From assembly GCF_958298935.1 (NCBI RefSeq), contig NC_084943.1, positions 8,566,001 to 8,630,000 on the forward strand: 64,000 nucleotides of DNA, in the 5' to 3' direction. The translations under genes and the position numbers were made by a program. Every line of letters begins with the position of its first letter. The stretch's first letter is position 1. Of the stretch, positions 22,847-33,652 are shown in pieces. The notes beneath the pieces were generated by a model. The model did not search any database. It had not been told where the DNA came from and worked only from the letters and a program-made list of their open reading frames with translations. Source of the DNA: Phragmites australis. Its lineage: Eukaryota; Streptophyta; Magnoliopsida; Poales; Poaceae.

Positions 22847-23098
22847 ATTTGTAATATTAATATCAAATTTGAATTTTAGGTTTCAATTTATTTGAATTTG
22901 TAATATTAATGTCAAATTTGAATTTTAGGTTTTAAGTTATTTGAATTGTAATATTAATGTAAAATTTGAATTTTAGGCTTCAAGTTATTTGAATTTGTAA
23001 TATTAATATCAAATTTGAATTTTAGGTTTCAAGTTATTTGAATTTGTAATATTAATTTAAAATTTGAATTTTAGGTTTCAAGTTATTTGAATTTATAA
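22805..23098. repeat. 49-bp AT-rich tandem array, 6 units
   Basis: GAATTTTAGGTTTCAAGTTA or close variants recur at 22822, 22871, 22920, 22968, 23018 and 23066. Units are joined by TTTGAATTTGTAATATTAAT. The array lies just downstream of the transposase. Confidence 0.85.
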
Positions 23099-23345
23099 AT
23101 TGTGACGGGTGATATTATTAACCTGTCACTTTTATAACTAATAGGTGACGGGTAAATAACATGACCCGTCACCTACGACTTATATGTAAGGGCCAAATCG
23201 AAGTAAAAGGTGATGGGTGATATTCTTAATCCGTCACCTATGACTTATACGAAGTAAAAAGTGACGGGTGATATTTGTAACCCGTCACCTATTACTTATA
23301 ATAAGTGACAGGTAACATTTATTACCCATCACCTATGACTTGTTT
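23099..23345. repeat. CACTA subterminal-type repeats, right
   Basis: GTGACGGGT and its complement ACCCGTCAC/CCGTCACCTA occur about nine times in alternating orientation. The motif is the one at 10540-10880, which ties the two ends to one element family. Confidence 0.75.
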
Positions 23346-24339
23346 GTATATAACCCTAGCTAATCCCCATGCATGCGGACTCTCATTTTGCCTAAGTCTT
23401 TTTGCCTGCTCGCACTAGGGTTCGCCGTCGCCCTCCACCCGCCGCCACAAGCCGTCGCTCCCCGACCGGCTGCCGTCGCCCTCCACCCATCGCCGTCGCC
23501 ACGAGTCGTCGTCCCCAACCCGCCGCCGCAGTTGCCCCGTTGCCCTCCACCCATCACCGTCACCACGAGCTATCGCCCCCCGACCCATCGCCTCCATCAC
23601 CACCGTCGCCCCGTGGCCCATCGCTGTCGCCGCCATCTCCCCCGAGCCCGTGAGGTTAAAGCCGCTTTAGCTGAAGAAAGCTCCTCCCAGCTGATCACTA
23701 GAGGATATAGTATTACAGCATCCATCCTCATACATATTTGAACATACATATTTACTTCAGTTGTGCAGAAATCAAAACTATCTGATCCTCTCGTTGCATA
23801 GTCGTGTTTGCCTTTGATTAGGAAATCGATGATCTTTGGCTGTACTATGGAAAACATTATGTAGCTAGTTTGATCTCTATTCCCTTGTAGTTTTATAAAC
23901 TCTCTGGCATGTGGTGCACGCTTGCCCAAGAAGAAACTTCTGCTACTAATCATTCAATGGACCTTAACATAGCTAGGTAGCTAGATAATGCTAATTATTC
24001 ACTGCATCATCGGCACTTATAATTCATGATTGGCTTAAATACAGTTAAGCTACCGTGTTCCCTCTCTTTCCTCCATATAGGACAATACTACTATGGACTA
24101 GCTTATAGCTAGGTGATGTGACCTAGTTGGAGATGACTTAAGTAGTTTATGTCAATAGCTCTCTCGAACTCTGTGCTTGAAATTTATCTCATTGCAGGGT
24201 ATGGTTTACCCTAGCATCGGCTAAGTTTTAAGATAAGGGCATAAGATAAGCTGGAAGAAATTATTTTCTCTAAAAAATGTAAGGGGTTATGAAACAACTT
24301 GATGGAACAATCTTGTGCGGCACATAGATATGCTTGAGT
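23346..24339. other. TATA-like site, GC-rich leader and unassigned DNA
   Basis: GTATATAACCCTAGC at 23346-23360 is followed by a GC-rich stretch (23400-23660) with repeated CGCCGTCGCCCTCCACCC. This is the usual layout of a CACTA gene leader placed next to subterminal repeats. Frames such as 23373-23741 are Pro/Arg-rich low complexity and I do not call them genes. From 23660 to 24339 nothing is recognised. Confidence 0.4.
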
Positions 24340-24357
24340 CACTACTACAAAATCGTC
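24340..24357 (+). repeat. Left CACTA-type terminal repeat
   Basis: CACTACTACAAAATCGTC. It overlaps CTAGTG at 24357-24362, which could instead be the right end of the first CACTA element. Confidence 0.5.
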
Positions 24358-24911
24358 TAGTGCAGTTGGTTCAAAGAACATGATCGCAGTCAATTTTGGA
24401 AAATTGATTGTGACTATCGTCATCACCGTGGTTCTTTGCTCCATAGCATCCGGAGAACCTTGCAACCAGTTTTTAAGCACACATCAAAGTTTGTTCCAGC
24501 CCCGAATCAACCATTATTTCTCGTTGATGGAAGGATTATATCTGAAGCTCAAAATAATTAAATTGGTTTGTTAGAAAATAAGCTATTAAATCATTTCTCC
24601 TAATTTGAGCTCTTCGTCACAAAAATTCAATTTCCCTGACATGCCAGTAGTCTAAAAAAACAACTGTATGAGATGCGGAGTTTGAGAACACTTTTCTTTG
24701 GCATACTTGGACTCATTGCCACCTTTGTTATGTGAAACCGGAAGGTGGGCTGTCCGGAGAGTTTGTAGTAGTATGAGCAGATTGGTCTGTTTATTTTAGT
24801 AGGTTATCACATGTATCACTATCTAGAGAACACTCATTTCAACACACATTTCTTAATTTTGATTCCTTTTCTTTCCTCTATTGAGAACAAAATATACTAC
24901 ACTTAATTTTC

Positions 24912-25556
24912 ATGGGGAAGAAGAGTACTGCCACTTTTGATAAACCAAAAGCACAAAGGATGCTAGCACTAGAGGCTGCCCTGACACAAAAAGGGGCGGA
25001 TAGGAGCCCAAGCCCACACATGTCGTCCTCCTCTGGTAGTAGCAAAAGCCAGTATGATAGCCCTAGCCCTGACCCGTCACCGATGCGGGAGAGCCGACGT
25101 CGAGCAAGTGACGAAGAGTACAATCCCGCAAAAGAGGTATCGATATGAGTCAACGTATTTTATACTTGTTGAATGGAGGAATATTTTTGTTTATGTCAAC
25201 TCCCCTTGTTTTCTCTCTAGATAGCGGAAGCGCAGTCTCCAAGCTAGACAACTGGTAGTGGTGCACGAGCCCGAAAGGTAAGGTCACAAACACAGTGGCT
25301 GACGGACAAGGTTACCGTCACGGGAATCGATGCTGACGGGCTGTCTACAGATGAAAAGGCCTTGAATAGATTTCGTAGGGTCACAAGGCTCATTGCTTGG
25401 GAAAGGGCGCCGATAATGACTAAGTTCAATGACCTCAGTGACGAAGCGAAGAGGGAGTTGTTTGATAATGCCGTTAAGCAACATGAGCGAGCGTCAAATG
25501 ATCTTCGTGGTCAATACATCAATGAAAGCGATCGTGAAACTTCATCGAAGCTTTAA
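24912..25556 (+). pseudogene. TNPA-like CACTA accessory protein, two exons
   Basis: ATG at 24912 opens MGKKSTATFDKPKAQRMLAL, then a Ser/Pro-rich part. Exon 1 appears to end at AAAGAG before GTATCG (25137), and exon 2 to begin after TTTCTCTCTAG at 25221. The frame is kept across the join. Exon 2 carries one TAG shortly after AEAQSPS, then WLTDKVTVTGIDADGLSTDE and RFRRVTRLIAWERAP, patterns of the plant transposase family found as the second gene of CACTA elements. It ends in TAA at 25554. In En/Spm the TNPA product binds subterminal motifs in the nucleus. This copy has one in-frame stop and is short, so it is probably dead. Confidence 0.6.
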
Positions 25557-25682
25557 GAGCAAGCTTGTGAATTGGTACTTAGCTAAAGGGGTGGCACCCT
25601 TCTAGAGCTATTCGTATCTCAAATTCCTACTAAATGACTAGTTCCATACCACTGATATTTCATATCTTTTTTCAATGTAATA

Positions 25683-25968
25683 GGCAGGAACAGGGCAACA
25701 ATTTATGTGGCTTCTATGTATGTGAGTTTATGCACACATTCATTAGAGACAAGGTGCTCCAAGATGATGTAGAGATATGTAAATACATATTGCCCAATTT
25801 GTACACGTGTTTTGTAGGATTGATTTCTTCAAGTCTTCTAATAATAGGTAACCAAGTTGAACATAAGTAAACTTCTGCAACATCAGCTAAACACCATTCA
25901 AGAAAAACTTATCAGGTTCATCAATGATGAAGTGAATAAGTCCAAAAGGCGAGTTTTATGAGCTGGCA
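25683..25968 (+). pseudogene. Ulp1-like cysteine protease C-terminal fragment
   Basis: After an acceptor-like TTTTTTCAATGTAATAG, the frame reads QEQGNNLCGFYVCEFMHTFI, matching the active-site Cys region of Ulp1/SENP-like proteases carried by plant transposons. The tail (LNTIQEKLIRFINDEVNKSK, near 25890-25955) follows after a frameshift. The His and Asp parts of the catalytic triad are not present. It is a fragment captured in or belonging to the CACTA gene. Confidence 0.55.
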
Positions 25969-26277
25969 TGTAAACCTGCACTTTCCATGAGCACTCAAGA
26001 CTTGCCGAGTTTGATAACTTCGGGTAGCATGAGAGGTTGAACAACTTATTTGTTTCTCTTGCATGAATGTTTGAAGTGAAGCCTGAGATTTCTTAAACAA
26101 ATTATGAGTTAGAGAGTTTAAGCTCTGTCCCAACCAACCAAGAAATATTTGTGAATGACATGTTAATCATGAACGTATATATGTGATTTGTGAATGAAAT
26201 ATGTTGAGCTACAAAGATCTGTCTGTGATTGAATTGTGTATGTATATGTGCTATTTTCTGAATATGATGTTATTGGC

Positions 26278-26463
26278 AATAGCTAGATTTGGGGTAGGAG
26301 TCTAAGATTATCATTGCTAGTTCATGTAATGGTTCGGCAGTGATATATACAATAACTATTGGTTCTGTAACCGGTAGTGATAATCATGGATTATTATTGC
26401 CGCTTATTCACTGTCGGTTCAAAAACCAGCAGTAATGACATTTTTAACCGGTAATGATGACCT
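26278..26463. repeat. Subterminal repeats at the right CACTA end
   Basis: Three degenerate copies of CGGTTC...AACCGGTAGTGATAAT-like sequence, in both orientations, lead up to the terminal TTTTTGGTAGTAGTA. Confidence 0.55.
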
Positions 26464-26477
26464 TTTTGGTAGTAGTA

Positions 26478-28080
26478 TTAGGACAACACGAAGCATGGTA
26501 GATAAAGTGCAGTTCACAACTTCAGTTGGTCCGTTTGTTTGGGAATGACCAGTAGTAGAAAACTATAGCTTTGTCCCCAATTTGTTCTAAAGTTTCTCCA
26601 AAAGTGGCTCAAAACCTTTGCATCAGGATTCGAGACAATAGTATTAAATACTTCATGTAGGCGATTGATTTATCTAAAAAACAAATTAGTTATGTTTGTA
26701 GCATCATAGGTCTTGTGACAAAGTATAAAATGTGTTATTTTAGAAAATTGATCCACAACTAAAAATATATTATCCCTCCCTCTTTTTGTCCTATGCAATC
26801 CTAAAACAAAGTTCATAGAAATATGCTCCCAAGGTGCGCTATGAATAGGAAGAGGCATAGAAAGTTCATGTGGATTGAGATAGGACTTAACTTTAATGCA
26901 ACAGCGAGCCCACATAGCGCTTGACATCGCATCTCATCTTTGGCCATAAGAAGTGGGTGGCCAGTACGTCTTCAGTTTTCTTTGCTCCAAAATGCACCAT
27001 CAACCCTCCTCCATGCACCTCCTGCAACAACAAAAGATGAACAAAGCTAGCTAGAACAAACAGCTTGTTAGCTCGATAAAGCAAATCATTATTCAATACA
27101 AATTTATTCCATGTTTTCCCTTCATAACAATGTTCAAGCACTTTTTTAAAGTCAAAATTAGTCGCATATAAGTTCTTAATTGTCTCCAGACCAAAAATCT
27201 TATGATCAATTTGAGATAACATGGTATAACACCTAGAAAGCGCATCAGCAATCACATCGTCCTTACCTTTCTTATGCTTTATGACATATGGAAATGAGTC
27301 AATAAATTCTACCCACTTAGCATGTCGTTTATTTAGTTTATCCTGACTTCAAATATATTTTAGCGATTCATGATCAAAATATATAATAAATTTTTTGAGC
27401 CATGGGTAATGTTGACAAGTTTCAAGCACACGAATTAAAGCATACAATTCCTTATCATCGGTAGAATAATTCAGACTTGGTCCACTTAATTTCTCGCTAA
27501 AATATGCCATTGTCTTACCTTCTTGAATCAGTATGCCTCCAATTCCAATTCTACTAGCATCACACTCTAACTCAAAAGTTTTACCGAAATCTAGGAGTTA
27601 GAGCAATAGAGCGTGGGTGAGCTTTTCTTTCAATAACTTGAATGTCTTTTCTTATGCAGACGCTCATTTGAAGGCCACTCCTTTCTTTATCAACTTGTTC
27701 AACCGGGCAGCAATGGTGTTGAATTCCTGCATAAAGCACTGATAGAACCCTGCAAGACCATGAAAATTCCTCAGCTGTGTGACAGCCTTAGGGGTTAGCT
27801 AGCTCATTATGCTTCAATTTTTTCTTCGTCACATCTATTCCCTATGGAGTAACAACATAGCTAAGAAAAGAGTTTTGATCTGTATAAAAGGTGCGCTTTT
27901 TAAGATTACCAAATAAACATGCATATCTCAAAGCCTTAAAAATAGCACGTAAATGACACATGTGTTCTTCATATGACTTGCTATAAATCATAATATCAGC
28001 GAAATAAACCACAACAAATCTTCTAATAAAAGTACATAAAACCTTGTTCATCAATCGCGTAAAAGTGTTAGGTGCATTAG
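26478..28080 (-). pseudogene. Ty3/gypsy chromovirus pol fragment (CRM/Reina-like)
   Basis: On the minus strand, right to left: the RT part from NAPNTFTRLMNKVL with the catalytic box YFAD (the second-position Asp of YFDD is Ala); RNase H at about 27256-27600 with [20 protein letters not shown]; frame 26893-27255 with IADALSR, FGLETIKNLYA and a zinc-binding region; and the integrase core in frame 26670-26927 with MNFVLGLHRTKRGRDNIFLV. The sequence is cut at 26478 by the CACTA end and at 28080 by an LTR, so gag, early RT and the integrase tail are missing. The wording of these motifs is that of centromere-associated chromoviruses as I remember them, but I cannot confirm the clade. Confidence 0.75.
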
Positions 28081-29999
28081 TGTCACATCCCAATTTTTGC
28101 ACATTCATATTTTCATGCATTTCATAAGAATTTGGATGAATGTTGTGCAAATTTAAATTGGTTTGAATTCAAATTAATTAAAAAGAGAAAACCACATGAA
28201 ATGATAAAAATACAATTAAATGGGTCATTATAAAGGAACTTACTTTTTAACTAAATAACCTAGGGTTAAAAATAATTTTAGAAATTAGTTTATTACATAA
28301 GAAGAATATTAATGAATTTTCATAGTTTTTTGAGAATTCATTTGAGGCCTTAAAAATTGCTACAATTTACAAAAAGTAGTCATCTTTAGAGAATTTTAAT
28401 TTGAATTATACATAGGCTACTGAGGTGAGTTCTTTTAAAATAGGTTCTTTGTGAATTATAGTAGCTGCATAATAAGTTTGGCGAATTTTGAAAGTCTCTA
28501 GCACTATTGTTCACATAGAGGAAGATGAGAGCATTTTGGCATTTCTGATCACTGTTTCGTCCGGCCCCACACGTCTTCGATCTCCTTTCTCCTCGCTTTG
28601 GCCTGGGCAGTGGTTGCTGTCGCCTGGCTGCCGCACACGCCGGCCAGTAGCGTGCCGCGGCCGAGCTCCAGAGGAGGACGCCGAGAGCCATATCTCCTCA
28701 CCCCTCTCTCACCTTCACCCCTCTGCTCTCCCCTCTCTCTGCACCTCCCAGCCGAGCACACCACAGCAGCAGCGCGTGCCGCCGTGCCAAGTCTGACAGG
28801 CCGTTGCCGGATCTGGCACACCCGAGCCCAGGGGAGCGAGGGAGGAGGTCTCCAAGCTCGTCACAAACGTTTCCCCCACGCGAGGACCGTCTATTCCGGC
28901 TGGATCAAGATCTACGCTGCCCTTCTTCCCCAAGTCCAGCCCCCAATCCGCCACCTAGCCATCAATCTACTGCCATGCTGCTCCATCGCTCATTTCCCAC
29001 CACGGTGAGCTTTGCTGTACCCCTCTAAAGATCTCGCGCGCACTTTTTTCCTCATGGCCCGGCGCCGGCCCAGCTCCCCGTGTGCGCCGCTCGTCGCCGC
29101 TGCTGGCCGCTCGTCGCCGGTGGGTCTCCGCCTCTCCGGTCAGGCCCGCCGGTCGATTTCCCTTTAGGCAGGTTTGCACTCGTGCGCTAGTGCTGTGGCC
29201 GCCCTCCAACGACCACCCTTCCGCCTGGAGCCGCCACCGGCAAGCCGCCCCGCCGCTTCCCGTGCGCGCCGGCACAGTACCGTGTTTGTTAGCTATAGCT
29301 GACTCGACAATGGCGCCCTAGCCCCACTCAACCAGATAGAGGCTAATTCGAGCCAAGAACAAAATGTCTTAGGCATTTAATTATCGTTTAAAATGATATA
29401 ATGTGAAATAGAGTTTTTGTTCTACTGAAAAAGTAGTTTAATGCGTAATAAAATGAATAATGGTAGGAAAATTGTTGATACTCTACTGGATAAAATTTTC
29501 TTAGCATTGTATATTCATACTCTACTGTATAAAATTGTTGGTACTCATGTAAATTGCAATTTACTTTCTATTTTGATTTAAATGCATTAAATCTTGTTTA
29601 AATCACTATTAATTCAGGGTCGGTCTAAAACTGGTGAATCTAGTTCTAGTAATCTTGATAATTGGATTAATTTTTAGGAAAAATATTGAACAGTACGTTG
29701 AAGAGTTTGGCCCATTATTTTGTCACATGTTTAGTCTCACATTGTTAACTTCTAAAATTTGTGAATAAATTATTAAACTTGATTTAGGGCTGTGACTACT
29801 TCTAAAAGTGGATGTCATGTTAGGTGATTTCGTAACGTCAACCTCAATTTAAAGTTTGTTCTTTTATTTATCAGTTTATTGGATAACACCTCGCTTATTC
29901 TTTTATACCATGAGCCTGTGTGCATTACTTCACATAATTCTTGTTCTATCATTTTCTTTACTTAGTTCGCTACCTTCATGTGCATTTTCATACCATTTG
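28081..29999 (+). repeat. First segment of the split LTR
   Basis: AT-rich start, then a GC-rich part (28545-29330) of the kind found around the transcription start in long gypsy LTRs, then AT-rich sequence. The frames in the GC-rich part (28386-29321, both strands) are Pro/Arg/Ser-rich and mutually overlapping. I do not call them genes. Confidence 0.5.
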
Positions 30000-30387
30000 T
30001 GTTAGATATGTGTCGAATAATTGTACGGAGTTAGTTACGTATATGACTTGATGTTGTATTAGCGGTACATGGTGGAATCCTATTAGGACTCTAGTGGAAT
30101 CCTAGTATGACTCTTGTATCCAGACCTCCTCATAAATATTAGAGGAGGACCGCTTTTTGCAACTATAACGGCATAACAACAGGTTCGCAAGGAGTAGCAA
30201 GTCTGCGAGAACCCCGGGAAGAGGTCAGTGTTGCTAGTTAGGGAGGAGCGCCCGTAGTCACGCCCCGGGGATGTAAGCTTCAACTAAAACTCGTTAACAA
30301 ACATCGTGCCTCTGGTGTCGTCTGTGAACATTTGCATCATCTCGGTAGATCCATCTTTTACTTCCGTTGATGGCTAATTTCATAACA
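30000..30387 (+). repeat. 5' LTR of the small copia element
   Basis: 388 bp. It aligns along its length with 32478-32865, differing by scattered substitutions. It includes TCCTCATAAATATTAGAGG, a likely TATA region. Confidence 0.9.
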
Positions 30388-30402
30388 AGTGGTATCACAG
30401 CT
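30388..30402 (+). other. Primer binding site (tRNA-iMet type)
   Basis: AGTGGTATCACAGCT directly follows the 5' LTR. It differs by one base from the TGGTATCAGAGC form of plant copia elements. Confidence 0.85.
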
Positions 30403-31974
30403 ATGGTTAGATTGGATCTAGAGGCGATACGTGGAAGATCATGTGGAGGCGTGTGGATTATGCATCTACAAGGTGTCATGCAACGTACGAGTGTTGCGAG
30501 GTGGACACGGCGCAAGGTGGAGCATGGCGACGACCGGTGCGCGCAGGCGAGGCGCGTACAACCACGGTGGGTCGACGCAGGGGTAAGGATAGTGCAGCAT
30601 GGATGACAGTGCAAAGACATCATGGATACGCGGTATGGACGAGAGCGTCAGCGGTGGCTAGGTTTTCTATCCGGACATCATTGTCGAGGAGGGGTCAAGA
30701 CGCGTGTTACGGGGTCGTGCGGGTCAGCGGCTTGGTGACAAGGCCGTACGTGGTCATCGCAAGCGAAGTTGCCAAGGTGCTGCGCGGCCGAACGTATGCG
30801 TTGCTTGATGTTCTAGTGGTGTCGCGTGCGGAGTTCGGAAGCAGTTGGTGTTGACCTTGTCGAATCGATTTCGGTCTGCTGGGCTTGCAGGCTGAGAAGA
30901 CCCTGCTTAGCACGGCAGAGGAGACCCTTGTGCACGGGACACGTGCGGAGAGTGGAAGTGGAGTCGCACTCAGTTCGGGCCAGTGGCGGCGACGGTCTCG
31001 GTGACGTGTTGTTGCACGGCTGGTCTGGGTGCACGGTCCTACGGGTGAGGCTCATCTGATGGCAAGGTGCATGGGCCAAAGTGCGGCATGGCATGATGGC
31101 TGCTTGATTAAAAGAATCATGCATGCATGCATGTGCCATGCGAGGAGGCTGCATGCAAGATCGGTATTAAAAAAAAAGGTGTCAGGCTGCATGCATGCAA
31201 GTGGCTCGATCAGAAGGATGCATGTGACTCATTTTTATGCGGCTGCATGCGTGATGCGGGGTGGCTGCATGCGTGATGCGGGGCGGCTGCAGACACGTTG
31301 GTTTCGGCTGGTGAAAAAATTGGGTACAGAGTCAGGTGATATGTTTTTTTTATCCGGTTCAGTCACGGGCCTGCATGGCATTGGTTACGCAGTGCGGAGG
31401 TGCGCAGGTAGGCGACGATAGGTTCCTTCAAGGCGTTTTGATGACAGGCGGGTTTAGTGGTGAATTCGGGCAGATAATTCGTGTTGAAGTCGAATAATCT
31501 AGTATTCGGTGAGGGGAGATCAAAGTTTTTGGAAGGCTGACGAATAGTTCACTTGGAGGGTGAACATACCGTGGTGCAGGGCGGACAGGCTGGTGGCGAC
31601 AGGCCAGTCATACCGTGGGTAGCAGAAATGATGAGACTGGTAACAACGACATAGGAGCGTGAGGGACGGTGGTGGTTATTTTCTATGGCGTGGCAACACA
31701 TGGCACGAGCTCAGGATGCAGGATGCATCGGAGAAGGCTTGCGCATTTCCAAATCAACAAGGGCACGGATTGATTCGAGTTGCACGTACGAGTATTTGAA
31801 GTGTGGATCGATGGGTGTGAAGAAACTTCAAGGGCTGAATTGGAAGGAAGTAGAGATTATGGAGATCTTTACTTGCAACTGGAGTAATCTGGTTGGTCTG
31901 GGACTGCAGGAGGCTACGACGTAAGACGTCGGAGAATCGTAACCAAAATAGTCAGGTGAAAGAGCAATGCTAGT
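30403..31974 (+). other. Copia interior, decayed gag region
   Basis: GC-rich with GCATGCATGC-type runs at 31120-31270. Frames 30367-30606, 30441-30854 and 31029-31421 have no gag motif I can identify. The position between primer site and protease remnant is that of gag. Confidence 0.45.
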
Positions 31975-32340
31975 GTGGCAATTTCTATGTGTGACTCGGA
32001 AAGCAACAATGATTTTCTCAGTATCAAGAAACAGTCAATTGGGAGCGTGGATGTCGGATTCAGTTGGTATTTTCATGTGATGCCTAACATGGAGCGGTTA
32101 TTCTTCATGAAGTCTGGTGATTCTGATTTTATTTACTTATGTGATGACGCAGGCAACCGTGTTGTTGGAGTAGGTGATATCAAAATCAAGATCTATAATG
32201 GAGCTATGTGCTTCAGGGTGTTAGGCATGCGTCCCTAAAGAGGAATCTGATTTTGCTCAAAGAGGTTGTGTTGATAGAAGAGAAAGGTGCTCAGTTGCAG
32301 GTGGAGTCATGGAGTCTGAAGTTGCAGGGATAGCAGAGTC
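31975..32340 (+). pseudogene. Copia protease-region remnant
   Basis: Frame 31975-32238 shows SWYFHVMPNMERLFFMKSGD then YLCDDAGNRVVGVGDIKIKI, the pattern around and after the protease active site in Ty1/copia (usual WxxDSGxSxHMxP; here the active-site Asp is lost). A frameshift follows at RVLGMRP, and weak similarity to the gag-pre-integrase region runs to about 32340. It cannot be functional. Confidence 0.65.
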
Positions 32341-32477
32341 TCTGGAAGGCGGCGAGTTTGAGTGAAACTCATCGGGAAGCTCTCGTTGAGCAGCAAAGGC
32401 GACAACTCAAGTCTGGTGTACTAGGAGGTTCGCGCATGACAGCTTCAAGATGGCAGATTATTCGTCAATGTGGAGTT

Positions 32478-32865
32478 TGTTGGATATGTGTCGAATAATT
32501 GTACAGAGTTAGTTACGTATAAGACTTGGTGTTGTATTAGCGGTACATGGTGGAATCCTATTAGGAATCTAGTGGAATCTTAGTAGGACTCCTATATCCC
32601 GGCCTCCTCATAAATATGAGAGGAGGGCCGCTGTCTGTAAACATGACGGCATAGCGACAAGTTCGCAAGGGGCAGCAAGTCTGTGGGAACCCTGAGAAGC
32701 GGCCTGTGTTGCTAGTTGGGGAGGAGAGCCCGTAGTCATGCCCCGGTGATGTAGGCTTCGGCTAAACCTCATTAGCAAACATCATGCCTCTGGTGTCGTC
32801 TGTGATCATGTACATCATCTCAGTAGATCCATCCGTTACTTCTGCTGATCGCTAATTTCTTAACA
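32478..32865 (+). repeat. 3' LTR of the small copia element
   Basis: 388 bp, the same length as the 5' LTR, preceded by AATGTGGAGTT as polypurine tract. Confidence 0.9.
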
Positions 32866-33652
32866 TTTCGAATCACTTCACATTGCATTTTATTCATGCT
32901 CATCACATTGCATGCGCTCTTTCTTAAGGGAACGAAGAGCCAGAGAGCGAGCAGGCATGATCGAGGGTGATCCAGTGGTTATTGATGTTGATTGTGAAGT
33001 CGAGAACCAAGGAAAGAACCTATGCATATTTTACCCTTATTTTTTTATCAATGTGTCGTTAGTTTTGATTAAGTCATCGATGTATGTATGTCATGCATGT
33101 TTAGCAAGATGATGTGGGGGTTTATGGGTAGATCCAATGTTGTTGCTTTGCCTATACCTTGACACTGTATATCTCTTGATCCATTATAACCCGAGGTGTT
33201 ATCATGTGATTGTCCAACTTAAAATTAATGTGACGTGCTTAGCAAGCTTAGGTCACCGGTACAAGTCGAGCGGTAGTTCTTTCTTTGTTTGTGAGCTTTA
33301 TGGTTTAGTTGTGTCTCATAAAAATTAATTTTGAACGGTTAATGTGTATGTGAGGATGAGGAGAGATTTGGGCGGGTATTAGGGATGGTTCGGTAATGTA
33401 GTCTCGGTTGTCATAGGCATGCCTAGGTCATTTAAGCACCAATCATTGGTGCTGTTGGCTTAAGCACTTTTGTACTCCCACATATCTGAATAGCAAAAGG
33501 GTGAGCTGATTATCTCATTGCATACTGACATTTGGCACATGACTACATGGTATGTGCGTGGAAATGAGTTATGTGTGTGTGTGATGAGATAGAGTAATGA
33601 TGGACCTAGTGTGTGCCCTGTGGAGGCTACGTACTCGGTACCATGGATATGG
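32866..33652 (+). repeat. Second segment of the split LTR
   Basis: Sequence between the two nested elements, starting TTTCGAATCACTTCACATTG. The frame 32912-33112 (MRSFLRERRARERAGMIEGD) is of a kind I associate with grass gypsy LTRs and is not a supported gene. Confidence 0.4.

Larger units (their letters stand above)
10443..23345 (+). mobile_element. CACTA (En/Spm) DNA transposon, interrupted and decayed
   Basis: The left end is CACTACTTGAAAAACG at 10443, followed by repeated GTCACTTATGAC / GTGACGGG motifs typical of CACTA subterminal regions. Transposase sequence follows on the plus strand in two parts, 11293-13021 and 22046-22846. A 9-kb block of gypsy sequence lies between, and part of the transposase is missing across that gap. 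Similar subterminal-type repeats lie at 23099-23345. The right end is uncertain. One candidate is CTAGTG ending at 24362, followed by CAG, which matches the CAG just before 10443, but the adjacent sequence is a poor inverted match. I give the end as the last subterminal repeat. Confidence 0.7.
24340..26477 (+). mobile_element. Short CACTA element with TNPA-like gene
   Basis: The left end is CACTACTACAAAATCGTC at 24340. The right end, read inward on the minus strand from 26477, is TACTACTACCAAAAAGGTC; the two match at most positions. The right subterminal region repeats GGTTCTGTAACCGGTAGTGA-like motifs. It contains a two-exon TNPA-like gene and a Ulp1-like fragment but no TNPD transposase, so it would be non-autonomous. 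The right end abuts chromovirus pol. Flanking trinucleotides (AGT and TTA) do not match, so one end may be wrong or rearranged. Confidence 0.55.
30000..32865 (+). mobile_element. Small deleted Ty1/copia element with 388-bp LTRs
   Basis: Two 388-bp direct repeats, 30000-30387 and 32478-32865, each start TGTT(A/G)GATATGTGTCG and end TTTC(A/T)TAACA. A tRNA-iMet primer site follows the first, and a purine-rich TGTGGAGTT precedes the second. The 2.1-kb interior holds only gag-leader-like sequence and a protease-region remnant, far short of a full gag-pol. Flanking pentamers (ATTTG and TTTCG) are not a clear duplication. Confidence 0.85.

Noticed and set aside
23373..23741. 122-codon Pro/His-rich frame
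   Set aside because: Repetitive CCGTCGCC-type leader sequence of a CACTA gene; composition explains the open frame.
24340..24776. A 437-bp MITE bounded by CACTACTACAAA and TTTGTAGTAGTATG
   Set aside because: The inner sequences are not inverted matches beyond the first dozen bases, and the TNPA-like gene with a better right end at 26477 fits a larger element.
28386..29321. Cluster of Pro/Ala/Arg-rich frames that could be mistaken for a host first exon
   Set aside because: Inside the GC-rich part of a long LTR that starts at 28081; frames overlap on both strands and no domain follows.
32912..33112. 66-codon frame MRSFLRERRARERAG... as a gene
   Set aside because: It lies in LTR sequence between two nested elements and has no domain; I associate this text with gypsy LTRs.
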